Shown here in pieces: positions 36,199-48,617 of a DNA stretch of 64,000 bases; the stretch's first letter is position 1; each line of letters starts with the position of its first letter. This stretch comes from Rhizobium sp. CSW-27 (GTDB taxonomy: Bacteria; Pseudomonadota; Alphaproteobacteria; Rhizobiales; Rhizobiaceae). Both the position numbers and the translations under genes were made by a program. Where the stretch lies: assembly GCF_018760785.1 (NCBI RefSeq), contig NZ_JAHHZO010000001.1, positions 620,001 through 684,000 of the forward strand. The letters run 5' to 3'. The notes under the pieces are model-generated. The model worked only from the letters and a program-made list of their open reading frames with translations, had not been told where the DNA came from and did no database searches.

Positions 36199-36438
36199 TC
36201 AGGCCTTGCTGTCGGGGTCCAGCAGACGGTGCATGTGGACGATGAAGTAGCGCATGTGCGCATTGTCGACCGTCATCTGCGCCTTGCTCTTCCAGGCTTC
36301 GAGAGCGCTGGCGTAATCCGGGAAGATGCCGACGATGTCGAGCGCGTTCAGATCCTTGAAATCGAGCCCCTGGAGGCTTTCCAGCTCGCCGCCGAAAACA
36401 AGATGAAGCAGCTGTTTCTTTTCGCCCTGCACGGTCAT
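36199..36438 (-). CDS. DUF4170 domain protein
   Basis: A 79-residue protein: LLHLVFGGELESLQGLDFKDLNALDIVGIFPDYASALEAWKSKAQMTVDNAHMRYFIVHMHRLLDP. This is a conserved alphaproteobacterial family found beside waaA. Two strand-rich segments flank one helix. The ATG at 36438 follows GAGGC. Function is unknown, but constant linkage to waaA suggests a part in lipid A-Kdo synthesis. Confidence 0.85.
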   Translation of the reverse strand: MTVQGEKKQLLHLVFGGELESLQGLDFKDLNALDIVGIFPDYASALEAWKSKAQMTVDNAHMRYFIVHMHRLLDPDSKA

Positions 36439-36498
36439 TCTATGCCTCGTTCTGTCAACTCCCCCGCCCCCTTCTCCTGCGGCATTCCGCATCAAAGG

Positions 36499-37299
36499 TC
36501 AACCCGATGCGAGGCCGCGCACAAGGCTTTCCAGCAGATGTTCGGCGCCGGCGCAAAGCACGCCGTGGGTAACGCCCTGCCGGTTGTAGGCAAGCGGCAG
36601 ACGATCGAGACCGACCAGTCGGCCGCCGGCCCGTTCCAGGATGAGATCGGCGGCGGCGAGGTCCCAGTCATGGCTGTTGCGCATGACCACGGTGCCGTCG
36701 ATGCGTCCGTCCGCCACCATGGCCAGCCGGTAGGCGAGCGAGGGCACGTGGCGAATGCGATGCAGCGTGCTGCGGAAACCGTCATCGAAGCGGCGCAACA
36801 TCTCCTCGGCCACCGCGATGCGACGCGCTTCGCCGGGGCGCGGCTGCGAGGTGCAGATCTCCACACCGTTCTTTTGCGCCGCACCGCCCGCCACCGCCAT
36901 GAATTCCTCGCCAAGGGCCGGCGCATAGAGCACGCCCGCTACCGGCCGTCCGCGATGCACGACCGCGACGCTGACGCACCAGGTCGCCTCGCCATTGATG
37001 AAGGCGCGCGTGCCGTCGATCGGATCGACGACGAACAGCGTCTTGCAGGCAAGCCTGGCAGGATCGTCGTCCGTCTCTTCGGACAGCCAGCCATAGGCCG
37101 GGCGCGCGACCCGCAGCAGCGTCTCCAGCCGGTCATTGGCGGCGAAGTCGGCGGCGCTGACCGGCGAGCGGCCCTCGTTCTTCCACCACACCTCGGGCGA
37201 GCGGCCGAAATAGCCGAGCGCCACGTCGCCAGCCTCGCGCGCGGCGCGGCGGATGAGTTCCAGATCCTCTGCCCAGTTCCCGGCGGTCGTGTCCGTCAC
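36499..37299 (-). CDS. Inositol-monophosphatase family phosphatase, CysQ-like
   Basis: A 266-residue lithium-sensitive-type phosphatase. Metal and catalytic motifs: LSEETDDDP (Glu-Glu), VVDPIDGTRAFINGEATWCVSVAV and the late HDWDLAAADLILERAGG. Size and motif VDPIDGTRAF fit 3'(2'),5'-bisphosphate nucleotidase (CysQ), which removes PAP from sulfur assimilation, but inositol-phosphate activity is not excluded. It follows pmbA with a 1-bp gap. Confidence 0.85.
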   Translation of the reverse strand: MTDTTAGNWAEDLELIRRAAREAGDVALGYFGRSPEVWWKNEGRSPVSAADFAANDRLETLLRVARPAYGWLSEETDDDPARLACKTLFVVDPIDGTRAFINGEATWCVSVAVVHRGRPVAGVLYAPALGEEFMAVAGGAAQKNGVEICTSQPRPGEARRIAVAEEMLRRFDDGFRSTLHRIRHVPSLAYRLAMVADGRIDGTVVMRNSHDWDLAAADLILERAGGRLVGLDRLPLAYNRQGVTHGVLCAGAEHLLESLVRGLASG

Positions 37300-37300
37300 C

Positions 37301-38662
37301 TCAGCGTCCTGCCAGCGTCATGCCCTCGATGGCGATCGTCGGTGCGGCGACGCCGAACTTGCGGTCGATGTCGTTCGCCGGCGTCATGCGCATGAACATG
37401 TCCTTGAGATTGGAGGCGACGGTGACTTCCGAGACCGGGAAGGTCAATTCGCCGTTCTCGATCCAGAAGCCGGTGGCGCCACGGCTGTATTCGCCGGTGA
37501 TCATGTTGACGCCCTGGCCGATCAGTTCCGTCACGTAGAAGCCGGTGCCGATGCCGCGGATCAGGTCCTGCGGGGAGATGTCGCCGGGCTCGAGCGCCAG
37601 ATTGGTGGAGGCAGGCGACACGGAGGTTCCACCACGCACGCCGCGCCCATTGGTTTCAAGACCGAGTTCGCGGCCGGTCGAGGTCGAGAGGAACCAGTGC
37701 TTCAGCACGCCGTCCTCGATCATCACCATGCGCTTGCCGGTCACGCCCTCGCCATCGAAGGGACGCGAGGAGGAACCGCGCACGACCAGCGGGTCATCGG
37801 TGACGTGAAGGCCCGCCTTCAGCACCTGCTGGCCCATCCTGTCGCGCAGAAAGCTCGTCTTGCGGGCGACGGAGGCGCCGTTGATGGCGCCGGCAATATG
37901 CCCGACAAAGCCGCGCGCGATGCGCGGATCGAAGACGACGGTGACATTGCTGCCGGTCTCCACCTGGCGCGGATTGATGCGGCCGACGGCGCGTTCGCCG
38001 GCACGGCGGCCGATCAGTTCGGCCGGGTCGAGATCGGCGACATAGAGGCGGCTGTCATAATCGTAGTCACGCTCCATCTTCGTGCCCTCGCCGGCAATGA
38101 CGCTGACGGAGCGGCCGAAGCGGCTGGCCATGTAGCTGCCGGCAAAGCCGTGCGAGGTGACGAGAACGAGGCCGCCCGCGCCGGCGGAAGCACCGGCACC
38201 GGAGGAATTGGTGACGCCTGCGACCGACAGCGCCGCCTGTTCGGCGGCAAGCGCCGCCTCGGCCAGCGCGTCGGTGGAGACCTCGGTCGGATCGTAGAGA
38301 TCGAGATCCGGATAGGCCGCAGCCAGATTGCCCTCGTCCGCCAAACAGGCGAAGGGATCCTCCGGCGAGACCTTCGCCATGGCAACGGCCCGTTCGGCCA
38401 GCTGCTTCAGGTCAAAGCCGGGATTGGCCGAGACGCTTGCCACCCGCCGCCCCACGAAGACGCGCAGCGAAAAATCGTCGCTTTCGGAGGCCTCCGTGTT
38501 CTCCACCTTGCCCAGGCGGACGCTGACGGAACGGGAGCGGGAGCGCACCACGACGGCATCCGCCTGATCGGCGCCGGCCGCCCTGGCCAGGTCGATCAGT
38601 TCGGAGGCACGCGACAGGAGGGCACTGGAATCAATTGCGGAGGGCATTTCAGACGACATGGG
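37301..38662 (-). CDS. pmbA: TldD/PmbA family metalloprotease (TldE)
   Basis: A 453-residue TldE/PmbA homologue. TldD-TldE form a heterodimer that degrades unfolded peptides and matures some peptide antibiotics and CcdA. The pmbA half lacks the HExxxH metal site, and I see none here, consistent with PmbA; the partner tldD is not in the window. Typical motifs: AGADQADAVVVRSRS, GVRGGTSVSPASTNLALEPGD, YVTELIGQGVNMITGEYSRGATGFWIENGEL. The ATG at 38662 is chosen with AAAGG upstream; other in-frame ATGs are further 5'. Confidence 0.92.
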   Translation of the reverse strand, partial: PMSSEMPSAIDSSALLSRASELIDLARAAGADQADAVVVRSRSRSVSVRLGKVENTEASESDDFSLRVFVGRRVASVSANPGFDLKQLAERAVAMAKVSPEDPFACLADEGNLAAAYPDLDLYDPTEVSTDALAEAALAAEQAALSVAGVTNSSGAGASAGAGGLVLVTSHGFAGSYMASRFGRSVSVIAGEGTKMERDYDYDSRLYVADLDPAELIGRRAGERAVGRINPRQVETGSNVTVVFDPRIARGFVGHIAGAINGASVARKTSFLRDRMGQQVLKAGLHVTDDPLVVRGSSSRPFDGEGVTGKRMVMIEDGVLKHWFLSTSTGRELGLETNGRGVRGGTSVSPASTNLALEPGDISPQDLIRGIGTGFYVTELIGQGVNMITGEYSRGATGFWIENGELTFPVSEVTVASNLKDMFMRMTPANDIDRKFGVAAPTIAIEGMTLAGR

Positions 38663-38757
38663 ATGAGCCTTTCGTTGCCAGACCATGTATTGTGCACGAA
38701 AGAATGCATCAAGAGCGGCCGGGCGATTCTTGCCGCAACAACAAAACGAGAGGCCGC

Positions 38758-40563
38758 ATGGCGACAACCGATCCGATGTTGAACGAAACGCTTCTGCTGC
38801 TCGCCGGCGCCGTTCTGGCGGCACCCGTGTTCAAGAAACTCGGCCTCGGCACCGTGCTGGGTTATCTCGCCGCCGGCATCGTCATCGGCCCCATCCTGCG
38901 GCTGGTCAGCGATCCGCAGGAGGTTCTGCATGTCTCCGAACTCGGCGTGGTCTTCCTGCTGTTCATCATCGGGCTGGAGCTGAAGCCCTCGCGCCTGTGG
39001 CAGATGCGCGGCGACATCTTCGTGCTGGGCACGGCCCAGGTCGTGCTGTCCGGCCTGGCGCTGACGGGGCTTGCCTGGCTGACCGGCATCGCCAGCTGGC
39101 AGGGCAGCGTGATCGCCGGTTTCGGCCTGGCGCTGTCCTCCACCGCCTTTGCGCTGCAGATCCTGGCCGACAACGGCGAGTCCAACACGCTCTACGGCCG
39201 GCGCGCCTTTTCCGTGCTGCTGTTCCAGGATCTGGCCATCGTGCCGCTTCTGGCGCTGGTGACGCTGCTCGGCTCGGGCCAGGAAGCGCATGCAGACAGC
39301 TTCTTCGCCGATTTCGCCATCGCCGCCATTGCCATCTGCCTGCTGATCCTGGCCGGACGCTACCTGCTGACGCCGATGTTCCAGGTGATTGCCCGCACCG
39401 GCGCCCGCGAGGTGATGCTGGCGGCCGCGCTTCTGGTGGTGCTGGGATCGGCGATCCTGATGCAGCTTGCCGGCCTGTCCATGGCCATGGGCGCCTTTCT
39501 CGCCGGCGTGATGCTGGCGGAATCCTCCTATCGGCATGAACTGGAGGCGGATATCGAACCGTTCCGCGGCCTGCTGCTCGCCATGTTCTTCATCGCGGTC
39601 GGCCTGTCGCTGCAGCTCGACGCCATCCTCAACAACCTTCTGCTGATCCTGTTGGGCGTTCCGCTGTTCATGATCCTCAAGGCCCTCATTCTCTACGGGC
39701 TGGCACGGCTGTGGGGCTCCAGCCACGACGATGCGGTCAGCATAGCCGCGCTCCTGCCGCAGGGCGGCGAATTCGGTTTCGTGCTGTTCACCACCGCCGT
39801 TTCCGCCAGCCTGCTGACGCCCGCCACCTCTTCGCTGCTGATTGCCAGCGTCACCCTGTCGATGGCGCTGACGCCGCTCGGCACGGCGCTGTCGCGGCGG
39901 CTTCTGGTGCGCGAGACGCGCGAGGAGATCGCCGAGGATTTCGAAGGCGCCGGCGCCGACGTGCTGATGGTGGGCTTTTCCCGCTTCGGCCAGATCGCCG
40001 CGCAGATCCTGCTTGCCGGCGGCAGCGATGTCACCGTGATCGACGATTCGCCGGACCGCATCCGCCAGGCGGCAACCTTCGGCTTCCGCATCTATTTCGG
40101 CGACGGCACGCGCCGCGAGGTGCTGGTGGCCGCCGGCATCGAACGCGCCAAGATCGTTGCAGTCTGCACCCACAAGCAGGAGATCACCGACAGGGTGGTG
40201 GATCTCATCCGCGCCGAATTCCCGGATGCACGCCTCTTCGTGCGCTCCTACGACCGCATCCACACGCTGTCGCTGAGGGCGCGCGAGGTGGAATACGAGC
40301 TGCGCGAGACGCTGGAATCGGGCCTTCTGTTCGGCCGCAAGATGCTGGAGGGGCTGGACAAGTCGGAAGCGGAAGCCGCCGAGATCGGCGACGACATCCG
40401 CCGCCGCGACGAGGAGCGCCTGCAGATCCAGGCCGCCAAGGGCATCACCGCCGGCCAGCACATGCTGCACACCCGCCCCGTGCGCCCCGAACCGCTGACC
40501 AAGCCGAAGCGCGCGCCGGTGCGCGACGCGATGGAGGCGGAGGAAGAGGCCGACACGATCTGA
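38758..40563 (+). CDS. CPA2 family cation:proton antiporter with TrkA-N domain (KefB/C-like)
   Basis: A 601-residue membrane protein with about twelve helices (residues 1-380), then a RCK/TrkA-N nucleotide-binding domain (VLMVGFSRFGQIAAQILLAGGSDVTVIDDSPDRIRQA). This is the layout of glutathione-gated KefB/KefC potassium efflux systems. Motif GFGLALSSTAFALQIL and QGGEFGFVLF are typical. The ATG at 38758 follows GAGAGG. The acidic/basic C-terminal tail is poorly conserved in such proteins. It is divergent from pmbA. Confidence 0.9.
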   Translation: MATTDPMLNETLLLLAGAVLAAPVFKKLGLGTVLGYLAAGIVIGPILRLVSDPQEVLHVSELGVVFLLFIIGLELKPSRLWQMRGDIFVLGTAQVVLSGLALTGLAWLTGIASWQGSVIAGFGLALSSTAFALQILADNGESNTLYGRRAFSVLLFQDLAIVPLLALVTLLGSGQEAHADSFFADFAIAAIAICLLILAGRYLLTPMFQVIARTGAREVMLAAALLVVLGSAILMQLAGLSMAMGAFLAGVMLAESSYRHELEADIEPFRGLLLAMFFIAVGLSLQLDAILNNLLLILLGVPLFMILKALILYGLARLWGSSHDDAVSIAALLPQGGEFGFVLFTTAVSASLLTPATSSLLIASVTLSMALTPLGTALSRRLLVRETREEIAEDFEGAGADVLMVGFSRFGQIAAQILLAGGSDVTVIDDSPDRIRQAATFGFRIYFGDGTRREVLVAAGIERAKIVAVCTHKQEITDRVVDLIRAEFPDARLFVRSYDRIHTLSLRAREVEYELRETLESGLLFGRKMLEGLDKSEAEAAEIGDDIRRRDEERLQIQAAKGITAGQHMLHTRPVRPEPLTKPKRAPVRDAMEAEEEADTI

Positions 40564-40597
40564 GCCGAAGCGATCAGCCGGCTTCATGCGCAACGGG

Positions 40598-41485
40598 TCA
40601 GGCCGGGCTCGCGGCCGCCTCGAACAGGCTTTCAAGCCCGCGCTTCACCTCGTCCTTGATGCTTTCGCTCTCGTCGAGGATCTCGCGCACCTTGAGGAAG
40701 TCCAGAACGCCGAACCGGTTGACAGGCGGGCGCAGGAAGAGATGCGGCGGATGCAGTCTGAGCTTCAGCGCGATGCAGGCCTGCATCATCAGCTGGCTGG
40801 CGCCGAACATGCTGTCCAGCCGGTTCGGCGGGTGTGTGCCGTCACCCTCCGGCCCGCCGACCACGTCGACGCCGATGACGATGTCGGCCTCCTGCGCCAC
40901 ATGCTCGTAAGGCACCGGATTGAAGATGCCGCCATCCACCATGATACGGCCATGGATGCGCACCGCCATGAACAGGCCCGGAATGGCGGCGGAGGCGGCA
41001 ATCGCGGTGCGCAGGTCGCCCTCCTCCACGATCACCTCCGCCTGACCGTAATAATCGGTGACGGCAATCTTCAGCGGGATGGCCAGTTCCTCGAAGCTCG
41101 CCGGCACCTGCGCGGGCAGGAAGGCGGTGAGGATGCGTTCCAGGTTGAAATGGCCGAGGCGAAAGCCACCCACCATGTCGCGCATGCTGTCGGGCCCGAG
41201 CGACCAGAGGCGGTTCAGAACCGTGCCGCGATTGCCGAGCGTTTCCAGAGTGTAGTCGCGGATCTCCGCCCCGCTCATGCCGGCGGCCATGCCGGCGCCG
41301 AAAATGGCGCCGATGGAGGAGCCGGCGATTGCCACCGGCCTGACACCCATTTCGTCGAGCGCCTCGATGACGGCAATATGGGCAATGCCCCGCGCACCGC
41401 CGCCACCGAGCGCCAGCCCCACCGAGGGCATCGTTCCAAGCGAACGCTTCATCTCGTGGGGCAGCGACAGCCGGGTGCTCATCAT
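40598..41485 (-). CDS. Patatin-like phospholipase (RssA-like)
   Basis: A 295-residue lipid acyl hydrolase. The oxyanion loop LGGGGARGIAHIAVIEAL, nucleophile elbow GSSIGAIFG and catalytic Asp in VDGGIFNPVP form the Ser-Asp dyad of the patatin family. No signal peptide is evident, so it probably acts from the cytosol on membrane lipids. It is 8 bp after rsmD on the same strand. Confidence 0.9.
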   Translation of the reverse strand: MMSTRLSLPHEMKRSLGTMPSVGLALGGGGARGIAHIAVIEALDEMGVRPVAIAGSSIGAIFGAGMAAGMSGAEIRDYTLETLGNRGTVLNRLWSLGPDSMRDMVGGFRLGHFNLERILTAFLPAQVPASFEELAIPLKIAVTDYYGQAEVIVEEGDLRTAIAASAAIPGLFMAVRIHGRIMVDGGIFNPVPYEHVAQEADIVIGVDVVGGPEGDGTHPPNRLDSMFGASQLMMQACIALKLRLHPPHLFLRPPVNRFGVLDFLKVREILDESESIKDEVKRGLESLFEAAASPA

Positions 41486-41493
41486 CGGGCTCC

Positions 41494-42060
41494 TCAGACG
41501 GGCCGGTAGCGGAAGAAATCGACCCGGGTATCACCAAAGACGCGTTGTTCCAGCGGCTGGAAGACCGGATCGACGGCAAGCGTCACATCCGCCCGTTCTT
41601 CCAGCACCACCAGCGCCTCCGGCATCAGCCAGCCGCCCTGATGCGCCGAGAGAAGCGCCGCTTCTCCGAGCCCCTGACCATAGGGCGGATCGGCGAAAAG
41701 AAAATGGCAGGGCTCCATCGTGCCGGCCGGCCCGAGCCGCGTCGCATCGCGGCGCAGGATGCGCGCCCGGCCGTGCAGGCCGAGGCTTTCGATGTTTTCC
41801 CACAACAGGCCGCGGCCCTCGACGCTGTTTTCCACAAACAGCGCGCTGCGACAGCCGCGCGACAGGGCTTCCAGCCCCACCGCGCCGGTGCCGGCGAAGA
41901 GATCGACGACACGGGTGCCCTCGATCGCCTCCGGATAGACATGGCCGATGATGTTGAACAGGCTTTCGCGCGTCCGGTCGATGGTCGGCCGGATCGCGCT
42001 GGACTTTGGCGTGGCCAGAGAACGGCCCCGAAACTCACCACCAACGATCCGCACGGCCAC
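41494..42060 (-). CDS. rsmD: 16S rRNA (guanine966-N2)-methyltransferase
   Basis: A 188-residue RsmD. SAM motif VVDLFAGTGAVGLEALSRG and catalytic motif FADPPYGQG are clear; the start IVGGEFRGRSLATPKSSAIRPTIDRTRESLFN is typical. A GTG start overlaps the preceding pseudouridine synthase stop by one base (TAGTG), so the two rRNA modification genes are translationally coupled. Confidence 0.95.
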   Translation of the reverse strand: MAVRIVGGEFRGRSLATPKSSAIRPTIDRTRESLFNIIGHVYPEAIEGTRVVDLFAGTGAVGLEALSRGCRSALFVENSVEGRGLLWENIESLGLHGRARILRRDATRLGPAGTMEPCHFLFADPPYGQGLGEAALLSAHQGGWLMPEALVVLEERADVTLAVDPVFQPLEQRVFGDTRVDFFRYRPV

Positions 42061-43997
42061 TACCCTCTTGGTGTTCTCGAACGCGAACCGCCCTTGGGAC
42101 CGGAGCCCGGGCCGCGGCCACCGGCCGGACGACCGCCCGGCTTGCCACCGGCCGGTTTCCCGCCAAAGGAGGGCTTGCCGCCGAACGACGGCTTGCCACC
42201 AAAGGGCTTGGCACCGGGCTTGCCGCCGGAGGGCTTTGCGCCGAACGGCTTGCCACCGGCGGGCTTGGCGCCGAAGCCGCCGCGCTCACCCTCGGAGCGA
42301 CGGCCTTCGGGACGCCCGCCCTCCGGCCGGCTGAAGGCGCGTTCTGCGTTTTCACGGGCCGAACGGCCGGGACCGGAACCCGCGCCATAGGGCTTGGAGC
42401 GCGGACGGTCACCATCCTCGCGCGGCTTGCGGTCGCCGCGCGGGCGGTCGGAAAAGCTGCGCTCGCTGCGGTCACCGCTGCGCTCCCCACGCTCGAAGCG
42501 GTCGCTGCGCTCACCCCGTTCCGGACGCGGGCCGCGGTCCGGGCGGTCGCCACGCTCACGACGGTCACCACGATCCGGCCGGTCACCGCGATCGGCACGG
42601 TCGCCGCGGTCACGGCGGCCGAAGCCGCCTTCATCCTCGTCGCGCGGACGGCGCGCGGGCGCCTCGGCGCGGATCCAGTCGCTATCGCCCTCGACGCGGT
42701 TTACCTGAACGCTGGCACGGCGCTGCGGCTCGGCACTCTTGTTGAACAGGCGCTCTGCCTCGGCGCGGGCGGATTTCTTGGCGCCGGCATCGGCCGTCGG
42801 ACGCGCACCGGGCGCCATCCACACATTGGCAGTGCGCGTCGAGCCGAGCGGCGGGCGCTTCTTCGGCTTGTCCTCGCCAAAGCCGTCACCACCGAACTTG
42901 CCGCCGCGCTTGTCGAAGTCACGCCCCTTGGCGGGACCCTTGCCCTTTGGCGCCGGTTTGCCGCCAGCACGATCATTGTCGCGCTCGGAGCGTCCCTCGC
43001 GGCGCTCTTCGGCGCCCCAGGGCTTCTCCTCGCGTGCCACGGCCGGACCCTTCGGCTGCGGCTTCTCGTCGTCGGCAACAGGATTGCTGTAGATGGGCGC
43101 CTCGAAATTGGCCTTGGATTCCTCAATGAGGCGCGGGCCCAGCTGATCGCGCAGCATGCGGCCCCGCACTTCCACCACATGGCCTTCCGGCAGGTCGCCG
43201 AGCTGGAACGGGCCGTAGGAGATGCGGATCAGGCGGTTGACGTCGAGGCCGAGCGCGCCGAGCACGTTCTTGATCTCGCGGTTCTTGCCTTCGCGCAGGC
43301 CCATGGTGATCCAGACATTGTGGCCCTGCTGGCGGTCGAGCGTCGCATCGATCGCGCCATAGAGCACGCCATCGACGGCAATGCCTTCCTTGAGCTTGTC
43401 GAGCGCTTCCTGCGTCACCTCGCCGTGGGCGCGCACGCGGTAGCGGCGCAGCCAGCCGGTGGTGGGCAGTTCGAGAACGCGCGACAGGCCGCCGTCATTG
43501 GTCAAGAGCAGCAGGCCCTCGGTATTGATGTCGAGGCGGCCGATCGACATCACGCGCGGCAGGTCGTCCGGCAGGTTGTCGAAAACGGTCGGGCGGCCTT
43601 CCGGATCGGAATTGGTCGTCACCAGACCGGCGGGCTTGTGGTAGAGCCAGAGGCGGGTGCGCTCGATGCCGCGGATCGGCTGGCCGTCCACTTCGATGCG
43701 GTCGGAGAGCGTGGCATTGACGACCGGCGTGTCGAGCACCTGGCCGTTGAGGCGCACGCGGCCTTCCATGATCATCCGCTCCACGTCGCGGCGCGAGGCC
43801 ACGCCGGCGCGGGCGAGAATCTTGGAGATGCGTTCCGGCTTGCCGGCGGTTGCCTCTGCCGCTTCTGCGGCCGGTGCTGCGGCCTTGCGGACGGGCTTTG
43901 CGCCGACATCGAACGTCTTTTTCGGCTTGAGGGTATCTTTCCTGTCGCGATCGAAGGGCTTGCCTCCCTCGCGCTTCGGCTTGTCTTTGAAGCTCAT
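42060..43997 (-). CDS. RluB/RsuA-type pseudouridine synthase with very long disordered C-terminal tail
   Basis: A 645-residue protein. The enzyme core fills about residues 55-300: S4 domain (ERISKILARAGVASRRDVERMIMEGRVRLNGQV) and catalytic domain with the Asp motif in MSIGRLDINTEGLLLLTNDG, then GLREGKNREIKNVLGALGL. It modifies 23S rRNA, probably U2605. The other 345 residues are a low-complexity tail: an acidic/basic part rich in RGDRPDRGDRRERGD units, then Gly/Lys/Pro repeats such as FGGKPSFGGKPSFGGKP. Typical RluB proteins are under 350 residues. The basic N-terminal 50 residues are also extra. Confidence 0.92.
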   Translation of the reverse strand: MSFKDKPKREGGKPFDRDRKDTLKPKKTFDVGAKPVRKAAAPAAEAAEATAGKPERISKILARAGVASRRDVERMIMEGRVRLNGQVLDTPVVNATLSDRIEVDGQPIRGIERTRLWLYHKPAGLVTTNSDPEGRPTVFDNLPDDLPRVMSIGRLDINTEGLLLLTNDGGLSRVLELPTTGWLRRYRVRAHGEVTQEALDKLKEGIAVDGVLYGAIDATLDRQQGHNVWITMGLREGKNREIKNVLGALGLDVNRLIRISYGPFQLGDLPEGHVVEVRGRMLRDQLGPRLIEESKANFEAPIYSNPVADDEKPQPKGPAVAREEKPWGAEERREGRSERDNDRAGGKPAPKGKGPAKGRDFDKRGGKFGGDGFGEDKPKKRPPLGSTRTANVWMAPGARPTADAGAKKSARAEAERLFNKSAEPQRRASVQVNRVEGDSDWIRAEAPARRPRDEDEGGFGRRDRGDRADRGDRPDRGDRRERGDRPDRGPRPERGERSDRFERGERSGDRSERSFSDRPRGDRKPREDGDRPRSKPYGAGSGPGRSARENAERAFSRPEGGRPEGRRSEGERGGFGAKPAGGKPFGAKPSGGKPGAKPFGGKPSFGGKPSFGGKPAGGKPGGRPAGGRGPGSGPKGGSRSRTPRG

Positions 43998-44157
43998 TTG
44001 TTGTTTGCCTGAAGCAGAGTGTCGGACGGATATGTCCCGAACATGTGCGTGTTGACTGAATTTTCGTCTGGTCGCGCCGCGGAGAACGGCTGGCACGACG
44101 CAAGGGTTGGACCGTTCCTACCAGTTCGTGTTGCCCTGGTTAAGAGGAAATCGCCGT

Positions 44158-44619
44158 ATGAGCGGGACAAATCGCTTCATGGACGAGGCATTGGCGGAGG
44201 CCATCAAGGCGGGGGAGCGCGACGAAGTGCCCATCGGCGCCGTCGTTGTGCTGGACGGGCGCATCGTCGGACGGGCCGGCAACATCACCCGCGCCACCTG
44301 CGACGTGACCGCCCATGCCGAAATTGCCGCGATCCGCATGGCCTGCGAGGCACTTGGCCAGGAGCGCCTCTCCGGCGCCGATCTCTACGTGACGCTGGAG
44401 CCCTGCACCATGTGCGCGGCGGCGATTTCCTTTGCCCGCATCCGCCGGCTCTATTACGGCGCACGCGATCCGAAGGGGGGGGCGGTGGAAAGCGGCGTGC
44501 GCTTCTTCAGCCAGCCGACCTGCCATCATGCGCCGGAGGTGTATTCCGGTTTCAGCGAGACGGCCGCGGCCGAACTTCTCATCGACTTCTTCAGGACGAA
44601 GCGGCAAGAGCCTGACTGA
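44158..44619 (+). CDS. tadA: tRNA adenosine(34) deaminase
   Basis: A 153-residue zinc deaminase that makes inosine at the wobble base of tRNA-Arg(ACG). The zinc motifs are HAEIAAIRMAC and EPCTMCAAA, the proton-shuttle Glu lies in HAE, and the ARDPKGGAVES loop fits TadA. The ATG at 44158 has AGAGGA upstream; an ATG at 44107 is in the divergent spacer and has none. Confidence 0.92.
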   Translation: MSGTNRFMDEALAEAIKAGERDEVPIGAVVVLDGRIVGRAGNITRATCDVTAHAEIAAIRMACEALGQERLSGADLYVTLEPCTMCAAAISFARIRRLYYGARDPKGGAVESGVRFFSQPTCHHAPEVYSGFSETAAAELLIDFFRTKRQEPD

Positions 44620-44663
44620 GGGCTGCCGGTTCCGTTCGGGCCGGCCCCTGCGCAGCGTCCGTC

Positions 44664-45290
44664 TTACTCAAACACCTTCCACCAGGACGAGGTCTTGCTG
44701 GCGGCTTCCGCAGCCTTCTTGCGCTCGCGTTCCTTCTTGGCCTCGGGCTCGCCGAGATCCGTCAGGTTGGCGTTGTCGGCCATGCGGTATTCCGGCGGCG
44801 GATCGGTCAGCGTGCGACGCTGGCCGGAGATGCCGGGATCGTTGGCATTCGCCTTGGCCTTGCGGAAGGCTTCCCACTTCTGGGTTTCCGTCAGCGTGCC
44901 GGCCGTGCCGTTGCCGGCCAGAAGCGGCGAGCGGTAATTGGGATTGTTCTTGTTGGCCTCGGCCTCTTCGCGCAGGCGGGCGCGCGTTTCTTCCGGAGAT
45001 TCCAGCCATTGCGGATTGTTTTCGCGGCTGGCGAGCGAGTCCTGCGGCGCGGGCAGGCCCAGCTCCACCTTCTTGTTGACCACGAGCTGCGGGCGCGGGT
45101 TGTAGGCGGTCTTCTTGTCTTCCTTGTCGAGGCCGAGCGAAACCGACTCGCCGAGGTCGTCGGCCAGCTGTTCGGCGGCCGTCTTGCTGGTGCCGTAGGT
45201 GGGGCTGGACATGCAGCCCGACAGCCCCAGGCTCGCCACGGCAACGGCGAGAATGCCTGCACGCGCGCAAATGACCTGCATCGTTTTCAT
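44664..45290 (-). CDS. Lipoprotein of unknown function
   Basis: A 208-residue protein with a lipoprotein signal: hydrophobic stretch ILAVAVASLGLSGC with Cys26 as the likely lipid-modified residue. The mature part is hydrophilic, with few hydrophobic strands, repeated charged stretches (EETRARLREEAEANKNNP) and a basic/acidic C-terminal helix (EPEAKKERERKKAAEAA) ending WWKVFE. It is likely attached to the periplasmic face of a membrane. It lies after ileS on the same strand, 132 bp away. I do not recognise a domain. Confidence 0.8.
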   Translation of the reverse strand: MKTMQVICARAGILAVAVASLGLSGCMSSPTYGTSKTAAEQLADDLGESVSLGLDKEDKKTAYNPRPQLVVNKKVELGLPAPQDSLASRENNPQWLESPEETRARLREEAEANKNNPNYRSPLLAGNGTAGTLTETQKWEAFRKAKANANDPGISGQRRTLTDPPPEYRMADNANLTDLGEPEAKKERERKKAAEAASKTSSWWKVFE

Positions 45291-45422
45291 TCAAACCCTT
45301 CCAGCCGCGCCCGTCCTCGACGCCTGCGAGATTACATCGGATCGCAATGGCCGAGAATTCCGGCCAATTTCAGGCAGACTTACCGGATGACGCGCCAAAG
45401 CGCAATCATCCGGCATGGTTTG

Positions 45423-48356
<2,934 letters not shown>

Positions 48357-48617
48357 GGATCAGCCATTCAGGGAGGCGACGGCAAAATGGGTCGCGCGGA
48401 TGAAATTCGACGTGGCGGAAGAAACGTGCCCGGACGAAACGACGCCCAAGCACCGAAAACCCGGACCTTCCCGCGCGATTACGCTGCGTGGAAGGCCGGG
48501 CCGATAATTCGATGCATGCGGGCCACGGAAACGATCGTCATAGTGCCGGGTTGTTTAAGGGTTTTTGCCGGCAAAAGGAAGGGGCAAGATCGGGCGGAAA
48601 TGCGCGGCGCCGACCGC

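Noticed and set aside
48563..48576. Perfect palindrome TTTTGCCGGCAAAA after the diguanylate cyclase gene
   Set aside because: It has no loop, so it is a poor RNA hairpin; it is a short palindrome that may be chance. No T tract follows on the minus strand.
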